From assembly GCA_016296775.1 (NCBI GenBank), contig JAEDIE010000001.1, positions 1 through 64,000 on the forward strand: a stretch of DNA of 64,000 nucleotides, given 5' to 3'. The translations under genes were made by a program, and so were the position numbers. Shown here in pieces: positions 8,605 to 17,436 of the stretch. Numbering within the stretch: the first letter of the stretch is position 1; each line of letters starts with the position of its first letter. A model generated the notes under the pieces. It searched no databases and was not told the origin of the DNA. It was given only the letters and a program-made list of their open reading frames with translations. The stretch is from Bacilli bacterium (GTDB lineage Bacteria > Bacillota_I > Bacilli_A > RFN20 > CAG-826).

Positions 8605-8629
8605 ATTATACAATTAATTTTGATGGTTA

Positions 8630-10519
8630 TTAATCAAAAAGATCTGGGAATGTAGATTTGAAGTAGTCGTAAACTTTTTGATCGAAGTAAACGATTTCAG
8701 CTTCATTGACATAATATTCAAGAGCATCGTTTGAGAAGGTTGAACCTTTAGCAAGAGTATAACCAGCTCTACGAGCAATTGATTCGATGTTTGTCATATC
8801 ATCGTTTGTGGTTGTCTTTGTGATTAAGGTAGAAGCAACACAATCATAAACAGCAACAATATAGAATTTTCCGCTATCTTCCCAAATAATTGAGTCAGCT
8901 TCGTTTGTTGTTGTGTATGTATCTTTCTTTAAGAAACTAACACCACCAGCAGCGAATTGCTTTAAATATTGTCTATCTAATTTAGTGGTGGATTCTTTTG
9001 AATCAGCGATTTCTCTAATAATACCGAATGAGAATAATTTTGAAGTAATGTCACTTGGTAAGCTTGAGAAGTCTGACTTTGTTCCCCATTTTTGAGTAAT
9101 GTAGTTTTCAGCAGCAAGAGAATCGGTTTTAATTTTTAAACCTTCTTTTGGTGAATATGATCTTGAATTAATAGTTGTAAATGAACTATATAATGTTGAA
9201 TCATTTGTTAATGGGTTAGTGGTAAGTTTTGAATAGTCGTTAATTAATGAAGCATATTTACTACCTTTATAGTAGCTATAAGCATTCTTTGCTTCACCTT
9301 CTACATACGTTCCTCCAGCAGTAATATTAACATTTGGATTTTCGTTTGTAGAAGTTCCGAATGTCTTCTTAGCAATGTTTTCTTCAGTAGTACTTAATGC
9401 ATACTCTGGATTGTTAAGAATGCCTTTCCAAGCTCTTGAAGCAACTGAGAAATCAACTGGTTCATTGCTTGATAAATTGCTTACATAATCAAGAACAAAG
9501 TTTGTTAATAATGATTTAGCTTTCTTATCATCGTTATCAGTAATTTCAATATATTCAATTTTTCTTTGTTGAGTAATACCGATAGTTGGATATTGATTTT
9601 CAATCATGTATTGTTCAACTAATAAGGTGTTTTGAATATCTGGCATAATGGTTTTGTTGATATAATCAACATATCTATAAAGGTGAACAAGTTTTGTACT
9701 TCCTTCATAAATGTTTTTCATTCCAGTTTCAGTGATAGCATCATATTTATCATCAACAAGTAAAGCATATGAATATTCATCTAATGTTGTACCGTTAACA
9801 AGATATGTTTTTTCAGCGCCTTTATTATTTTGAACTTTATCAAATGAGTAATCTGGGTTTGAATATAATTTTTGAATTTCAGTATTGCTAATAGCGTTTC
9901 CATCTTTATCATTTAATGGATATAATTGGTCAGCAACATTTCTAGCAAATAAGACTTCATAATATTTATCGTCTTTTCTATAAGTTCCACTACACCATGT
10001 TGTATAAACTTCGTTGATAACTTGATCGAATGCTAATTTTGTAATTTGTTCGATACGAGCATTGTAAGTAGAAATGGTACTAGCTGTAATTTCTGGAGCT
10101 TCTTCGAAGGTAATACTGATTCCAGTATCAACCCAGTTCCAGTAAGCTTTGTGATTTTCAATGAAAGTTTTCTTACTTTCAAATGAAGCTGAACTCCAAT
10201 AAGTTTTTTGATCGTTTGTTGAATCGATAATTAAATCAACAGAATATGAATCAGTTGATTTGTCATATCTAAATTCATATTGACCAAGAATATTATAAGA
10301 AAGTTGTTCACTAAACATTTCTTTAATAGTGGAGCTAAATGAAGAATCACTATAAATTTTATTAAATAATGTTTCAAGAGAATCGCCATCAACAGCAACT
10401 GAAGATGTTGTTAATTGTTCATCGCCATTACTTAATTTTGTTTTAGCGGTAGTATCACAAGAGGTTAAAGCAACGAAACCTAATACTAAAGCAGTTAATG
10501 CAATTAAATTCTTTTTCAT
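8630..10519 (-). CDS. PrsA/SurA-like lipoprotein (second of a pair)
   Basis: A 629-residue exported lipoprotein. The start is ATG 10519, which follows GGAGGA and puts a clean signal peptide at the N-terminus; an ATG at 10534 overlaps the preceding stop and its own ribosome binding site. The lipobox VALTSC places the acylated cysteine at residue 21. The rest is a long soluble extracytoplasmic region with no strong motif. The segment KIEYIEITDNDDKKAKSLL may be a degenerate parvulin strand-helix, resembling the paralogue encoded upstream. A role in folding or handling exported proteins is inferred from that neighbour. It is larger than typical PrsA (about 290 residues). Confidence 0.6.
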   Translation of the reverse strand: MKKNLIALTALVLGFVALTSCDTTAKTKLSNGDEQLTTSSVAVDGDSLETLFNKIYSDSSFSSTIKEMFSEQLSYNILGQYEFRYDKSTDSYSVDLIIDSTNDQKTYWSSASFESKKTFIENHKAYWNWVDTGISITFEEAPEITASTISTYNARIEQITKLAFDQVINEVYTTWCSGTYRKDDKYYEVLFARNVADQLYPLNDKDGNAISNTEIQKLYSNPDYSFDKVQNNKGAEKTYLVNGTTLDEYSYALLVDDKYDAITETGMKNIYEGSTKLVHLYRYVDYINKTIMPDIQNTLLVEQYMIENQYPTIGITQQRKIEYIEITDNDDKKAKSLLTNFVLDYVSNLSSNEPVDFSVASRAWKGILNNPEYALSTTEENIAKKTFGTSTNENPNVNITAGGTYVEGEAKNAYSYYKGSKYASLINDYSKLTTNPLTNDSTLYSSFTTINSRSYSPKEGLKIKTDSLAAENYITQKWGTKSDFSSLPSDITSKLFSFGIIREIADSKESTTKLDRQYLKQFAAGGVSFLKKDTYTTTNEADSIIWEDSGKFYIVAVYDCVASTLITKTTTNDDMTNIESIARRAGYTLAKGSTFSNDALEYYVNEAEIVYFDQKVYDYFKSTFPDLFD

Positions 10520-10533
10520 ACTTCTATCCTCCA

Positions 10534-12579
10534 TTATTTAATACTAGTTGAGTAGTAGCAGTAACCACCCTTTTGGAAGGCAGGATCTGTTTCAGCATCT
10601 TTAAATCTTAAGGCACAAGTTTCTGGGATTAAACCATATTTTCTACTACGATCTTGATTTTCAAGCGTTGTAGCATATTGTTCCCAAGAACTATTTAAGC
10701 TTTCCATGTTGGATTGATTTGCTGTGTTCTTAAGGTTATTTTGATAAGCTTGAACCAACTCTTTAGCAGTTTCATTTTTGATTTCAACACTTGTAGCACC
10801 AACTAACCAAGCAAATTCGTTAGCGCTCTTAATTGAGGTTTCACTGACATATGAGTTTGAAGTAACTTCACTTGTAATTGTTGAACTTACTAATGATTCA
10901 TATTTAGCAGGAGTAGTGTAAACATCGTTGTTGATAAATGTTGATTTTGGTAAATATGTTCCATTTGTTGTTTCAAATTGTGGGAATTCACCTTTATAAC
11001 TTCCGTTATCAACATTGTAATATGGAAGACCAGTGGAGTTATTGAAACCTTCTTGGTAGATTGGTGATTTTGGAGCATAGTATTCATTAATACTTACTTC
11101 GTATTTTCCACCTTTTGCTCTAGTATCAGCAATTTCAACAGTTTTTGTTGTTTTACCAGTTGTTAAATCAATAAAATCAAAGTAATCTTTTTCAATTGTA
11201 ATGAGATGGATACCTCCGCTGCTTGTAGCATTAACTACTAACATGATTGGATTTCCTTTTTCATCACATAATACTGGATAATCTAATCCAGGAATTGTTT
11301 TGAAATGTTTTGCTTGTTCTGTATCAGTAATATATGAACTTGTACCAAGAGCATATTTTCCTTCGCTATTTAAATCTGAAAAAATAGGTGTACCAGAATC
11401 AGAATTGATAAATCCACCACTAGTTGTAGGATCGCTAGCAGCAATAGTTCTATTTACAATAAATGAAACGTTATGAACATTGAAATATTTATTGAAAAGA
11501 ATGTTTCTTGGGAAATATTCTTCGTTTCCTTCGTTAACTTTTTTGCCGTTTACATCTTCAAGATCTCTATATTCGTATAATTTATCAACTGCTTCATAAG
11601 GAATATAGTTAGCGCCTATATGTTTAACAGTGTCTTTACTTTCTTGGCTGCCGCCAAATCCAATAAATGAAGAATCTTTTGTTGATAAGAATTGTTCATA
11701 TTGGGTAGCTTTAGCTGTATTAATAATAGATTCATATGCATAAATACCTAACTTGAATTCGTTAACAAATCCAGTTTTAGTACCCATTACATAGACACCG
11801 TTTCTATCTACGCTTCCGGTATCTTCACTTTCATCGTGAGTAATAATACCGAATGTATTTGTATCAGTATTTGATTCAAGTAATCTTGAGAAAACACGGT
11901 GTAACTTTGTAGCTTGTGTGCTTGAGATTTTACTCTTTGTGAAGTTATCACTTGAGTCACCAGCTTTGACAAGAAGATGTCTTACAGCGTAAGGCATATT
12001 AGCATTTAAATAGCCTTCAGTTCCCCATAATTGGTTGTATGCAGCTTGATTTGCATAGTTTTCACTAGTTGTATCAATCTTCCATTCGTTGAATTGTTCA
12101 TCGAATTCTTTGGTGACTTTCTTTTTCATGTATTCTAATTCTTTTTCAAGATAAAGCATTCTTTCGTTTTCTTTATCTGATTTTGAATCATCATAGTATG
12201 AAAGTGTAGCTAAATAATCACTCCATGATTGATCGTTCTTATCTGCGTCATTCTTTAAGTTGGTGATGGCAAGTTTTGTACTACTTGTAATTTCGTTTTG
12301 ATATTTGTTTAAAACACCGCCTTCTTGGAAAGATAATCTGACAGCAACATCATAAATTGTGTCATAGTAAGCTTTTGCGTGATCTTTAGGATTTGTTTTT
12401 AAATATCTTTCATAAACATCTTGAGCATTAATTTCAGCTTCTTTAACATCACCTGAACTGGTAGTGAATTTATATGTTAATACTAAGTCATCTTTAGCAG
12501 TGATATCTCCACAGCTTGCTAAAGAAACAAGTGTTAATGCACATAAACCGAATACCATACCCATTTTCATTTTTCTCAT
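10534..12579 (-). CDS. PrsA-like foldase lipoprotein with parvulin (PpiC) domain
   Basis: A 681-residue lipoprotein with lipobox LASC (C23). After an N-terminal helical chaperone-like region (residues about 40-190, with a long charged helix near 140-165), residues about 197-290 match the parvulin rotamase pattern. The cues are AVRHLLVKAG, then FGIITHDESEDTGSVDRNG and FVNEFKLGIY. It would act outside the membrane on newly exported proteins. The C-terminal 390 residues are unrecognised. The start has AAAGGA upstream. It is the first gene of a two-gene unit, and its promoter region contains a perfect palindrome. Confidence 0.72.
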   Translation of the reverse strand: MRKMKMGMVFGLCALTLVSLASCGDITAKDDLVLTYKFTTSSGDVKEAEINAQDVYERYLKTNPKDHAKAYYDTIYDVAVRLSFQEGGVLNKYQNEITSSTKLAITNLKNDADKNDQSWSDYLATLSYYDDSKSDKENERMLYLEKELEYMKKKVTKEFDEQFNEWKIDTTSENYANQAAYNQLWGTEGYLNANMPYAVRHLLVKAGDSSDNFTKSKISSTQATKLHRVFSRLLESNTDTNTFGIITHDESEDTGSVDRNGVYVMGTKTGFVNEFKLGIYAYESIINTAKATQYEQFLSTKDSSFIGFGGSQESKDTVKHIGANYIPYEAVDKLYEYRDLEDVNGKKVNEGNEEYFPRNILFNKYFNVHNVSFIVNRTIAASDPTTSGGFINSDSGTPIFSDLNSEGKYALGTSSYITDTEQAKHFKTIPGLDYPVLCDEKGNPIMLVVNATSSGGIHLITIEKDYFDFIDLTTGKTTKTVEIADTRAKGGKYEVSINEYYAPKSPIYQEGFNNSTGLPYYNVDNGSYKGEFPQFETTNGTYLPKSTFINNDVYTTPAKYESLVSSTITSEVTSNSYVSETSIKSANEFAWLVGATSVEIKNETAKELVQAYQNNLKNTANQSNMESLNSSWEQYATTLENQDRSRKYGLIPETCALRFKDAETDPAFQKGGYCYYSTSIK

Positions 12580-12616
12580 AAATAAATATCCTTTCGTTTT
12601 TCAATGCGATTATTAT

Positions 12617-12634
12617 TTTATACTATAGTATAAA
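12617..12634. promoter_or_regulatory. 18-bp perfect palindrome over the PrsA-like gene promoter
   Basis: A perfect inverted repeat centred on TACTATAGTA. On the minus strand it contains a TATAAA/TATAGT -10-like sequence about 40 nt before the lipoprotein ATG. The position suggests an operator or an overlapping pair of -10 boxes. The regulator is unknown. Confidence 0.4.
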
Positions 12635-12663
12635 TAATTACAACTTTAAAAATCACATAACCT

Positions 12664-12685
12664 ATATAATTTATATAAATTATAT
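12664..12685. promoter_or_regulatory. 22-bp perfect AT-only palindrome between the PrsA-like and suf genes
   Basis: A perfect inverted repeat with half-site ATATAATTTAT, lying between the two divergent promoters. It resembles AT-rich Fur/PerR-type operators in general character only. Control of the suf operon by iron or oxidative stress is a guess from position. Confidence 0.35.
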
Positions 12686-12710
12686 CCAATTTTTGAAAAA
12701 AATTATTATA

Positions 12711-12738
12711 TTGTTTGTATCGAGGTCACTTTTAATAT
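12711..12738 (+). promoter_or_regulatory. Putative promoter of the suf operon
   Basis: A -35-like TTGTTT (12711-12716) and -10 TAATAT (12733-12738) are separated by 16 nt. An AAGGA ribosome binding site and the sufC ATG (12764) follow. This is a moderate match in AT-rich sequence. Confidence 0.4.
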
Positions 12739-12763
12739 ATTATTTTCTAGAAAAGGAAAAGTT

Positions 12764-13591
12764 ATGAGTGTTTTAGAGATTAAAAATTTACATGTAAGTG
12801 TTGAAGGAAAAGAAATTTTAAAAGGCGTTTCATTTAAAATTCAAAGTGGTGAAGTAGTTGGATTATTAGGCCCAAATGGTAATGGAAAATCTACATTATT
12901 TGCAGCTATTATGGGTAATCCAAAGTATAAAATCTTAGCAGGTGAAGTTCTTTTAGATGGAGTAAATATTTTAGAATTATCTGTTGATGAAAGAAGTAAG
13001 GCTGGAGTATTTTTAGGATTCCAAAATCCTGTTGAAATTCCTGGTGTAATTAGTGCTGATTTTTATAAAGCTGCTATTAATGCTCGTAGTGAAAAGAAAG
13101 TAAGTTTATACAAGTTTTATCGTTCTTTAGAAGATAGCTGTAAAAGTGTTGAACTTCCTTTTGAGTTTGTGAATAGAGGGTTAAATGATGGTTTTAGTGG
13201 AGGAGAAAGAAAAAGAAACGAAATTCTCCAAATGAAATTATTAGATCCTAAATTCGCTCTTTTGGATGAAATTGATAGTGGTCTTGATGTAGATGCTATT
13301 AATTTAATTTCTAAATCTATTGTTGAACAAGAGCAAAAAGGAACAGGTTTTATTATTATTTCTCACTATGCAAGATTATTTGATTTAATTAATGTTTCAA
13401 GAGTTCTTATTTTGGTCAATGGAAAAATTGCTTTAAAAGGTGATGCTTCTTTAATTAAAAGAATTGATAAAGAAGGATATGAATGGCTTAAGAAAGAACA
13501 TAATATAGAAATTGAAGAAGAAGAAAAAATGAATAGAGTTAGCATTGGAACATGTGCTACTAAAGAAGTAATTAAAAATGGAACAAAATAA
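12764..13591 (+). CDS. sufC: Fe-S cluster assembly ATPase SufC
   Basis: The soluble ABC ATPase of the SUF iron-sulfur assembly system. It forms a complex with SufB and SufD and drives conformational change of the scaffold. Walker A GPNGNGKST (near residue 35), the Q-loop FLGFQNPVEIPGV, signature FSGGERKRNE and Walker B FALLDEIDSGLDVDA are all present. At 275 residues it is about 25 longer than usual, owing to an acidic C-terminal extension. It is first in the canonical Firmicutes order sufC-D-S-U-B and overlaps sufD by 14 nt. Confidence 0.96.
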   Translation: MSVLEIKNLHVSVEGKEILKGVSFKIQSGEVVGLLGPNGNGKSTLFAAIMGNPKYKILAGEVLLDGVNILELSVDERSKAGVFLGFQNPVEIPGVISADFYKAAINARSEKKVSLYKFYRSLEDSCKSVELPFEFVNRGLNDGFSGGERKRNEILQMKLLDPKFALLDEIDSGLDVDAINLISKSIVEQEQKGTGFIIISHYARLFDLINVSRVLILVNGKIALKGDASLIKRIDKEGYEWLKKEHNIEIEEEEKMNRVSIGTCATKEVIKNGTK

Positions 13592-14381
13592 TAAAAAAGA
13601 GTTGGGAAATCATATTGTTTTTGATAAAAGTTGCGATTTAACTATCAATGAAAATAGTCTTTCATCGTATATTTTTGAAGTTGAAAATAATTGTTATGTA
13701 AACATTTTAATTGAAGCTTCCAAGTCTATAGATATTGATTTAGTTGTTAAAAGTGGTGCTTCTTTAAAGATTGCTTTACTTAATAAAGAGAATCAAAATA
13801 ACTTTAATTTTAAGGGTAAAGTTAAAAAAGAGGGCACATTTACATGTGTTATTGCAGATTTTGGTGCTTCAAATACAAACATCAATTCTACAATAGATTT
13901 GATTGAAAACTATGCTTCATCTAATTTTATTCTTTCAAGTACAAGCAATGAAAGATTTAAGAAAAATTACAACATTAATTTCAATCATTTAAGCGAATTT
14001 ACCACTTCTAAGATTAAAGCTTTTGGAGTTAGCTTAAAAGAAAGTGAAATTAAGGTAAATGGAGTATCATTTATTGAAAAAACAAGCATTAAATCCAATG
14101 CAAGTCAAGAAGTTAAAATTATTCTTTTTGATAAAACAAGTAAAGGAAGTGCATCTCCAATTTTAAAGATTGAATGTGATGATATTAAAGCAAGCCATGG
14201 ATGTAGTATTGGTTCAATTAATGATGACCATTTATATTATCTTTTAAGTAGAGGAATTGATATTGAAACTGTCAGAAAACTCATTGTTTTAGGCTATATT
14301 TTACCAATTAAAGACTACTTTAATGATAAAGAAAAAGAATACATTGATAACTATATTAGGAAGGATTTTAATTATGCTTAA
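13578..14381 (+). CDS. sufD: Fe-S cluster assembly protein SufD (short form)
   Basis: A SufB/SufD-family scaffold subunit that lacks most of the N-terminal helical domain: 267 residues against about 400-440 normally. It keeps the beta-helix core and the C-terminal part with IKASHGCSIGSINDDHLYYL, which holds the conserved His/Cys region of the family, followed by the SRGI helix shared with SufB. It works with SufB and SufC to assemble clusters. It overlaps sufC (14 nt) and sufS (8 nt), so it is strongly coupled. No independent ribosome binding site is apparent. Confidence 0.88.
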   Translation: MEQNNKKELGNHIVFDKSCDLTINENSLSSYIFEVENNCYVNILIEASKSIDIDLVVKSGASLKIALLNKENQNNFNFKGKVKKEGTFTCVIADFGASNTNINSTIDLIENYASSNFILSSTSNERFKKNYNINFNHLSEFTTSKIKAFGVSLKESEIKVNGVSFIEKTSIKSNASQEVKIILFDKTSKGSASPILKIECDDIKASHGCSIGSINDDHLYYLLSRGIDIETVRKLIVLGYILPIKDYFNDKEKEYIDNYIRKDFNYA

Positions 14382-15603
14382 TGTTAAAGAAATAAGAAAA
14401 GATTTTCCTATGTTACAAAATAAAACTCAACAAGGTCATAATCTTGTTTATTTAGATAATGCTGCAACTACTTTTAAACCAAATCAAGTAATTGAAGCTT
14501 GTTCTTCATATTATTTAGAAGAAAATGCTAATTCACATAGAGGAGATTATGATTTAGCTTTTAAGGTTGATCAAAAAGTTGATGAAGTTAGAGAAAAAGT
14601 TGCTAAATTTATTAATTGTGAAAAACACGAGGTAGTTTTCACAAGCGGAACCAGCATGAGTTTAAATATGATTGCTTTTGGATATGGTTTAAAATTTCTT
14701 AAAGAAGGCGATGAAATATTATTAAGTGAAGCAGAACATGCTTCAAATGTACTACCTTGGTTTAAAGTTGCTGAATTAACAAAAGCTACAATTAAATATA
14801 TTCCTTTAACAAAAGAAGGTAGATTAACAATCGAAAATTTTAAAAAAACAATAAGCAAAAATACAAAAGTTGTTTCTTTAGCTTTAGTAACAAATGTTTT
14901 GGGTTTTAATGTAGATATTAAAGAAATTAGTAAAATAGCCCACGAATTTGGAGCTATTGTTGTTTGTGATGGAGCTCAAAGCGTCCCTCATATGAAAACT
15001 GATGTTAATGATTTAGATTGTGATTTTTTATCTTTTTCTGCTCATAAAATGTGTGGTCCAACAGGAATTGGAATACTTTATGGTAAATTTGATTTATTAA
15101 AAATAATGGATCCTTTAATGAGTGGAGGAGGAGATAATGCTAGATTTGATATGTGTGGCAATGTTGCTTTCTTAGCTCCTCCAGCTAAATTTGAAGCCGG
15201 AACATTAAATCTTGAAGGAATTTATGGTTTAGGTGCTGCTATTGATTATCTTAACAATATTGGATTAGATAATATTCATGCTTATGAAAAAGAGCTTAGA
15301 AATTATGCTATAAATAAACTTAAATCTTTAGATAACGTTATTATTTATAATGAACAAGCTGATGCAGGAATTATTACAATTAATGTTAAAAATGTTTTTC
15401 CTCAAGATGAAGCAAGTTATTTAAATAGTAAAGGTATATGTGTTCGTAGTGGTGAACATTGTGCAAAATTATTAAAGGATTTATTAAAAACTATTGGAAC
15501 AGTTAGAATTTCGTTCTATTTCTACAATACTTTTGAAGAAATAGATTTATTATATGAAGCTTTAAAAAATGGAGGTGATTTCTTAGATGCCTATTTCTCT
15601 TAG
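14374..15603 (+). CDS. sufS: Cysteine desulfurase SufS
   Basis: A 409-residue PLP-dependent group II cysteine desulfurase that supplies sulfur for Fe-S clusters. The PLP lysine is K225 in FSAHKMCGPTG, and the catalytic persulfide cysteine is C363 in VRSGEHCAK. The start is ATG 14374, preceded by AAGGA and overlapping the sufD end by 8 nt; an upstream in-frame ATG at 14323 lies deep inside sufD. It is expected to pass sulfur to SufU, encoded next. Confidence 0.96.
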   Translation: MLNVKEIRKDFPMLQNKTQQGHNLVYLDNAATTFKPNQVIEACSSYYLEENANSHRGDYDLAFKVDQKVDEVREKVAKFINCEKHEVVFTSGTSMSLNMIAFGYGLKFLKEGDEILLSEAEHASNVLPWFKVAELTKATIKYIPLTKEGRLTIENFKKTISKNTKVVSLALVTNVLGFNVDIKEISKIAHEFGAIVVCDGAQSVPHMKTDVNDLDCDFLSFSAHKMCGPTGIGILYGKFDLLKIMDPLMSGGGDNARFDMCGNVAFLAPPAKFEAGTLNLEGIYGLGAAIDYLNNIGLDNIHAYEKELRNYAINKLKSLDNVIIYNEQADAGIITINVKNVFPQDEASYLNSKGICVRSGEHCAKLLKDLLKTIGTVRISFYFYNTFEEIDLLYEALKNGGDFLDAYFS

Positions 15604-16039
15604 TCCGCAAATGATGCGTGAGATTATTATGGATCATTATAATAATCCAAATCATAAATTAACTCCGATAAATAAAGATGATTATCTTTCTATTAGAATG
15701 GATAGTGATTCATGTATTGATGATATTACTATTTATTTAAAAATAGAAAATGAGGTAATAAAGGAAGCTTATTTTGATGGTATTGCTTGTACTATTTCTA
15801 CTGCAAGTACTGATATTTTATGTGATTTAGTAATTGATAAAGTTAAAAATGATGCTTTATATATTTTAGAGCAATATAGAAAAATGATTTTTGAACAAGA
15901 ATTTGATGATTCAGTTCTTGATGAAGCTATGGTTTTTATTAATACACATAAACAAGCTGCAAGAATTAAATGTGCTACTTTAGGAAGCACTGGTTTAAAA
16001 GAGCTTATTGAATGTGGAGGATGTCACACTCATGAGTAA
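15587..16039 (+). CDS. sufU: SufU, zinc-dependent sulfurtransferase
   Basis: A 150-residue SufU/IscU-like protein that accepts persulfide sulfur from SufS in Gram-positive SUF systems. The zinc ligands appear as C43 and D45 (DSCIDD), C68 (GIACTIS) and C129 (IKCATLG), matching the SufU pattern. A strong GGAGGTGAT ribosome binding site inside the sufS 3' end precedes the ATG, and the gene overlaps sufB by 8 nt. Confidence 0.95.
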   Translation: MPISLSPQMMREIIMDHYNNPNHKLTPINKDDYLSIRMDSDSCIDDITIYLKIENEVIKEAYFDGIACTISTASTDILCDLVIDKVKNDALYILEQYRKMIFEQEFDDSVLDEAMVFINTHKQAARIKCATLGSTGLKELIECGGCHTHE

Positions 16040-17435
16040 TGAAAATAAATTAAATTTATCTAGAGAATATAAATATGATTTTAAAGATGATATTAATTCA
16101 ATAGAATCTACTGGAAAAGGTTTATCAAAAGAAGTTGTAGAAGCTATTTCTAAAGCTAAAAATGAACCTGATTGGATGTTAGAATTTCGTTTAAAATCAT
16201 ATGATTTATTCAATAAAATTGATTTTCCTAAGTTTGGACCTGATACTACTAAATTAGATTTTAATTCATACACTTATTTTACACGTTATGTAAATGGTGA
16301 AAAGCAATCTTGGGATAATGTTCCTGAAACAATTAAAAACACTTTTAATAAATTGGGTATTCCTGAAGCAGAACAAAAATATTTAAGTGGTGCTGCTACT
16401 CAATATGAATCTGAAATGGTTTATCATAACATGTTAAAAGAAGTCGAAGAAAAGGGTGTTATTTTTCTTTCAACTGATATGGCTTTAAAGTTATATCCAG
16501 ATTTATTTAAAAAATATTTTGGTACAGTTGTTCAAACAAATGATAATAAATTTAGTGCTTTAAATGGTGCTGTTTGGAGTGGAGGATCATTTATTTACGT
16601 TCCAAAAAATGTAAAATTAGATAAGCCTTTACAATCATATTTTAGAATTAATAATCAAAAGACAGGTCAATTTGAAAGAACATTAATTATTTGTGATGAA
16701 GGTAGTAGTTTACATTATGTTGAAGGATGTACTGCTCCTATTTATAGCGAAGATTCTCTTCATGCTGCTGTTGTTGAAATTGTTGTTTGTAAAAATGCAA
16801 AATGTAGATATTCAACAGTTCAAAACTGGTCAAATAATATTGTTAATTTAGTTACAAAAAGAGCAGTTTGCTATGAAAATGCAACAATGGAATGGATTGA
16901 TGGAAATATTGGTTCACAAATTAATATGAAATATCCTGGAACTATTCTTAGAGGAGAAGGTTCAAAAGGTGTATGTATTTCTATAGCTGTAGCAAAAAAT
17001 GGTCAATTCCAAGATGCTGGTGCAAGAATGATTCATGAAGCTAAAAATACTTCTAGTCAAATTATTTCTAAATCTATTGTTAGAGAGGGAGGAATTTCTA
17101 ACTATAGAGGAACAGCTAGAATCATGAAAAATGCTACTAATAGCAAGACTCACATTGAATGTGATACTCTTATTTTAGATTCAAAAAGTAAGTCAGATAC
17201 TATTCCAAAGAATGAATGTTTTAATAACTCTAGTTTCTTAGAGCATGAAGCAACAGTTAGTAAAATTAATGAAGATCAATTATTTTATCTTATGAGTAGA
17301 GGAATTCCTAAAAAAGATGCTATTCAAATGATTATTATGGGATTTATTGAACCATTTTCGAGAGAATTACCTATGGAATATGCTGTTGAATTAAACCAAC
17401 TTATTAAATTAGATATGGATGGTAGTGTAGGTTAA
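16032..17435 (+). CDS. sufB: Fe-S cluster assembly scaffold SufB
   Basis: A 467-residue core scaffold on which the cluster is built, partnering SufC and SufD. Recognisable stretches are [50 protein letters not shown] and a C-terminal [18 protein letters not shown] block with the conserved Glu/His/Cys region. The start is ATG 16032, with GGAGG 11 nt upstream inside sufU; a TTG at 16008 is in frame but less likely. It ends the suf genes; mnmG begins 2 nt later, so the transcript probably continues. Confidence 0.96.
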   Translation: MSNENKLNLSREYKYDFKDDINSIESTGKGLSKEVVEAISKAKNEPDWMLEFRLKSYDLFNKIDFPKFGPDTTKLDFNSYTYFTRYVNGEKQSWDNVPETIKNTFNKLGIPEAEQKYLSGAATQYESEMVYHNMLKEVEEKGVIFLSTDMALKLYPDLFKKYFGTVVQTNDNKFSALNGAVWSGGSFIYVPKNVKLDKPLQSYFRINNQKTGQFERTLIICDEGSSLHYVEGCTAPIYSEDSLHAAVVEIVVCKNAKCRYSTVQNWSNNIVNLVTKRAVCYENATMEWIDGNIGSQINMKYPGTILRGEGSKGVCISIAVAKNGQFQDAGARMIHEAKNTSSQIISKSIVREGGISNYRGTARIMKNATNSKTHIECDTLILDSKSKSDTIPKNECFNNSSFLEHEATVSKINEDQLFYLMSRGIPKKDAIQMIIMGFIEPFSRELPMEYAVELNQLIKLDMDGSVG

Positions 17436-17436
17436 T

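Noticed and set aside
8913..9095. Short plus-strand open frames inside the lipoprotein, trpS, dnaX and other genes
   Set aside because: They lie opposite long conserved or exported coding sequences, lack ribosome binding sites and have no recognisable product.
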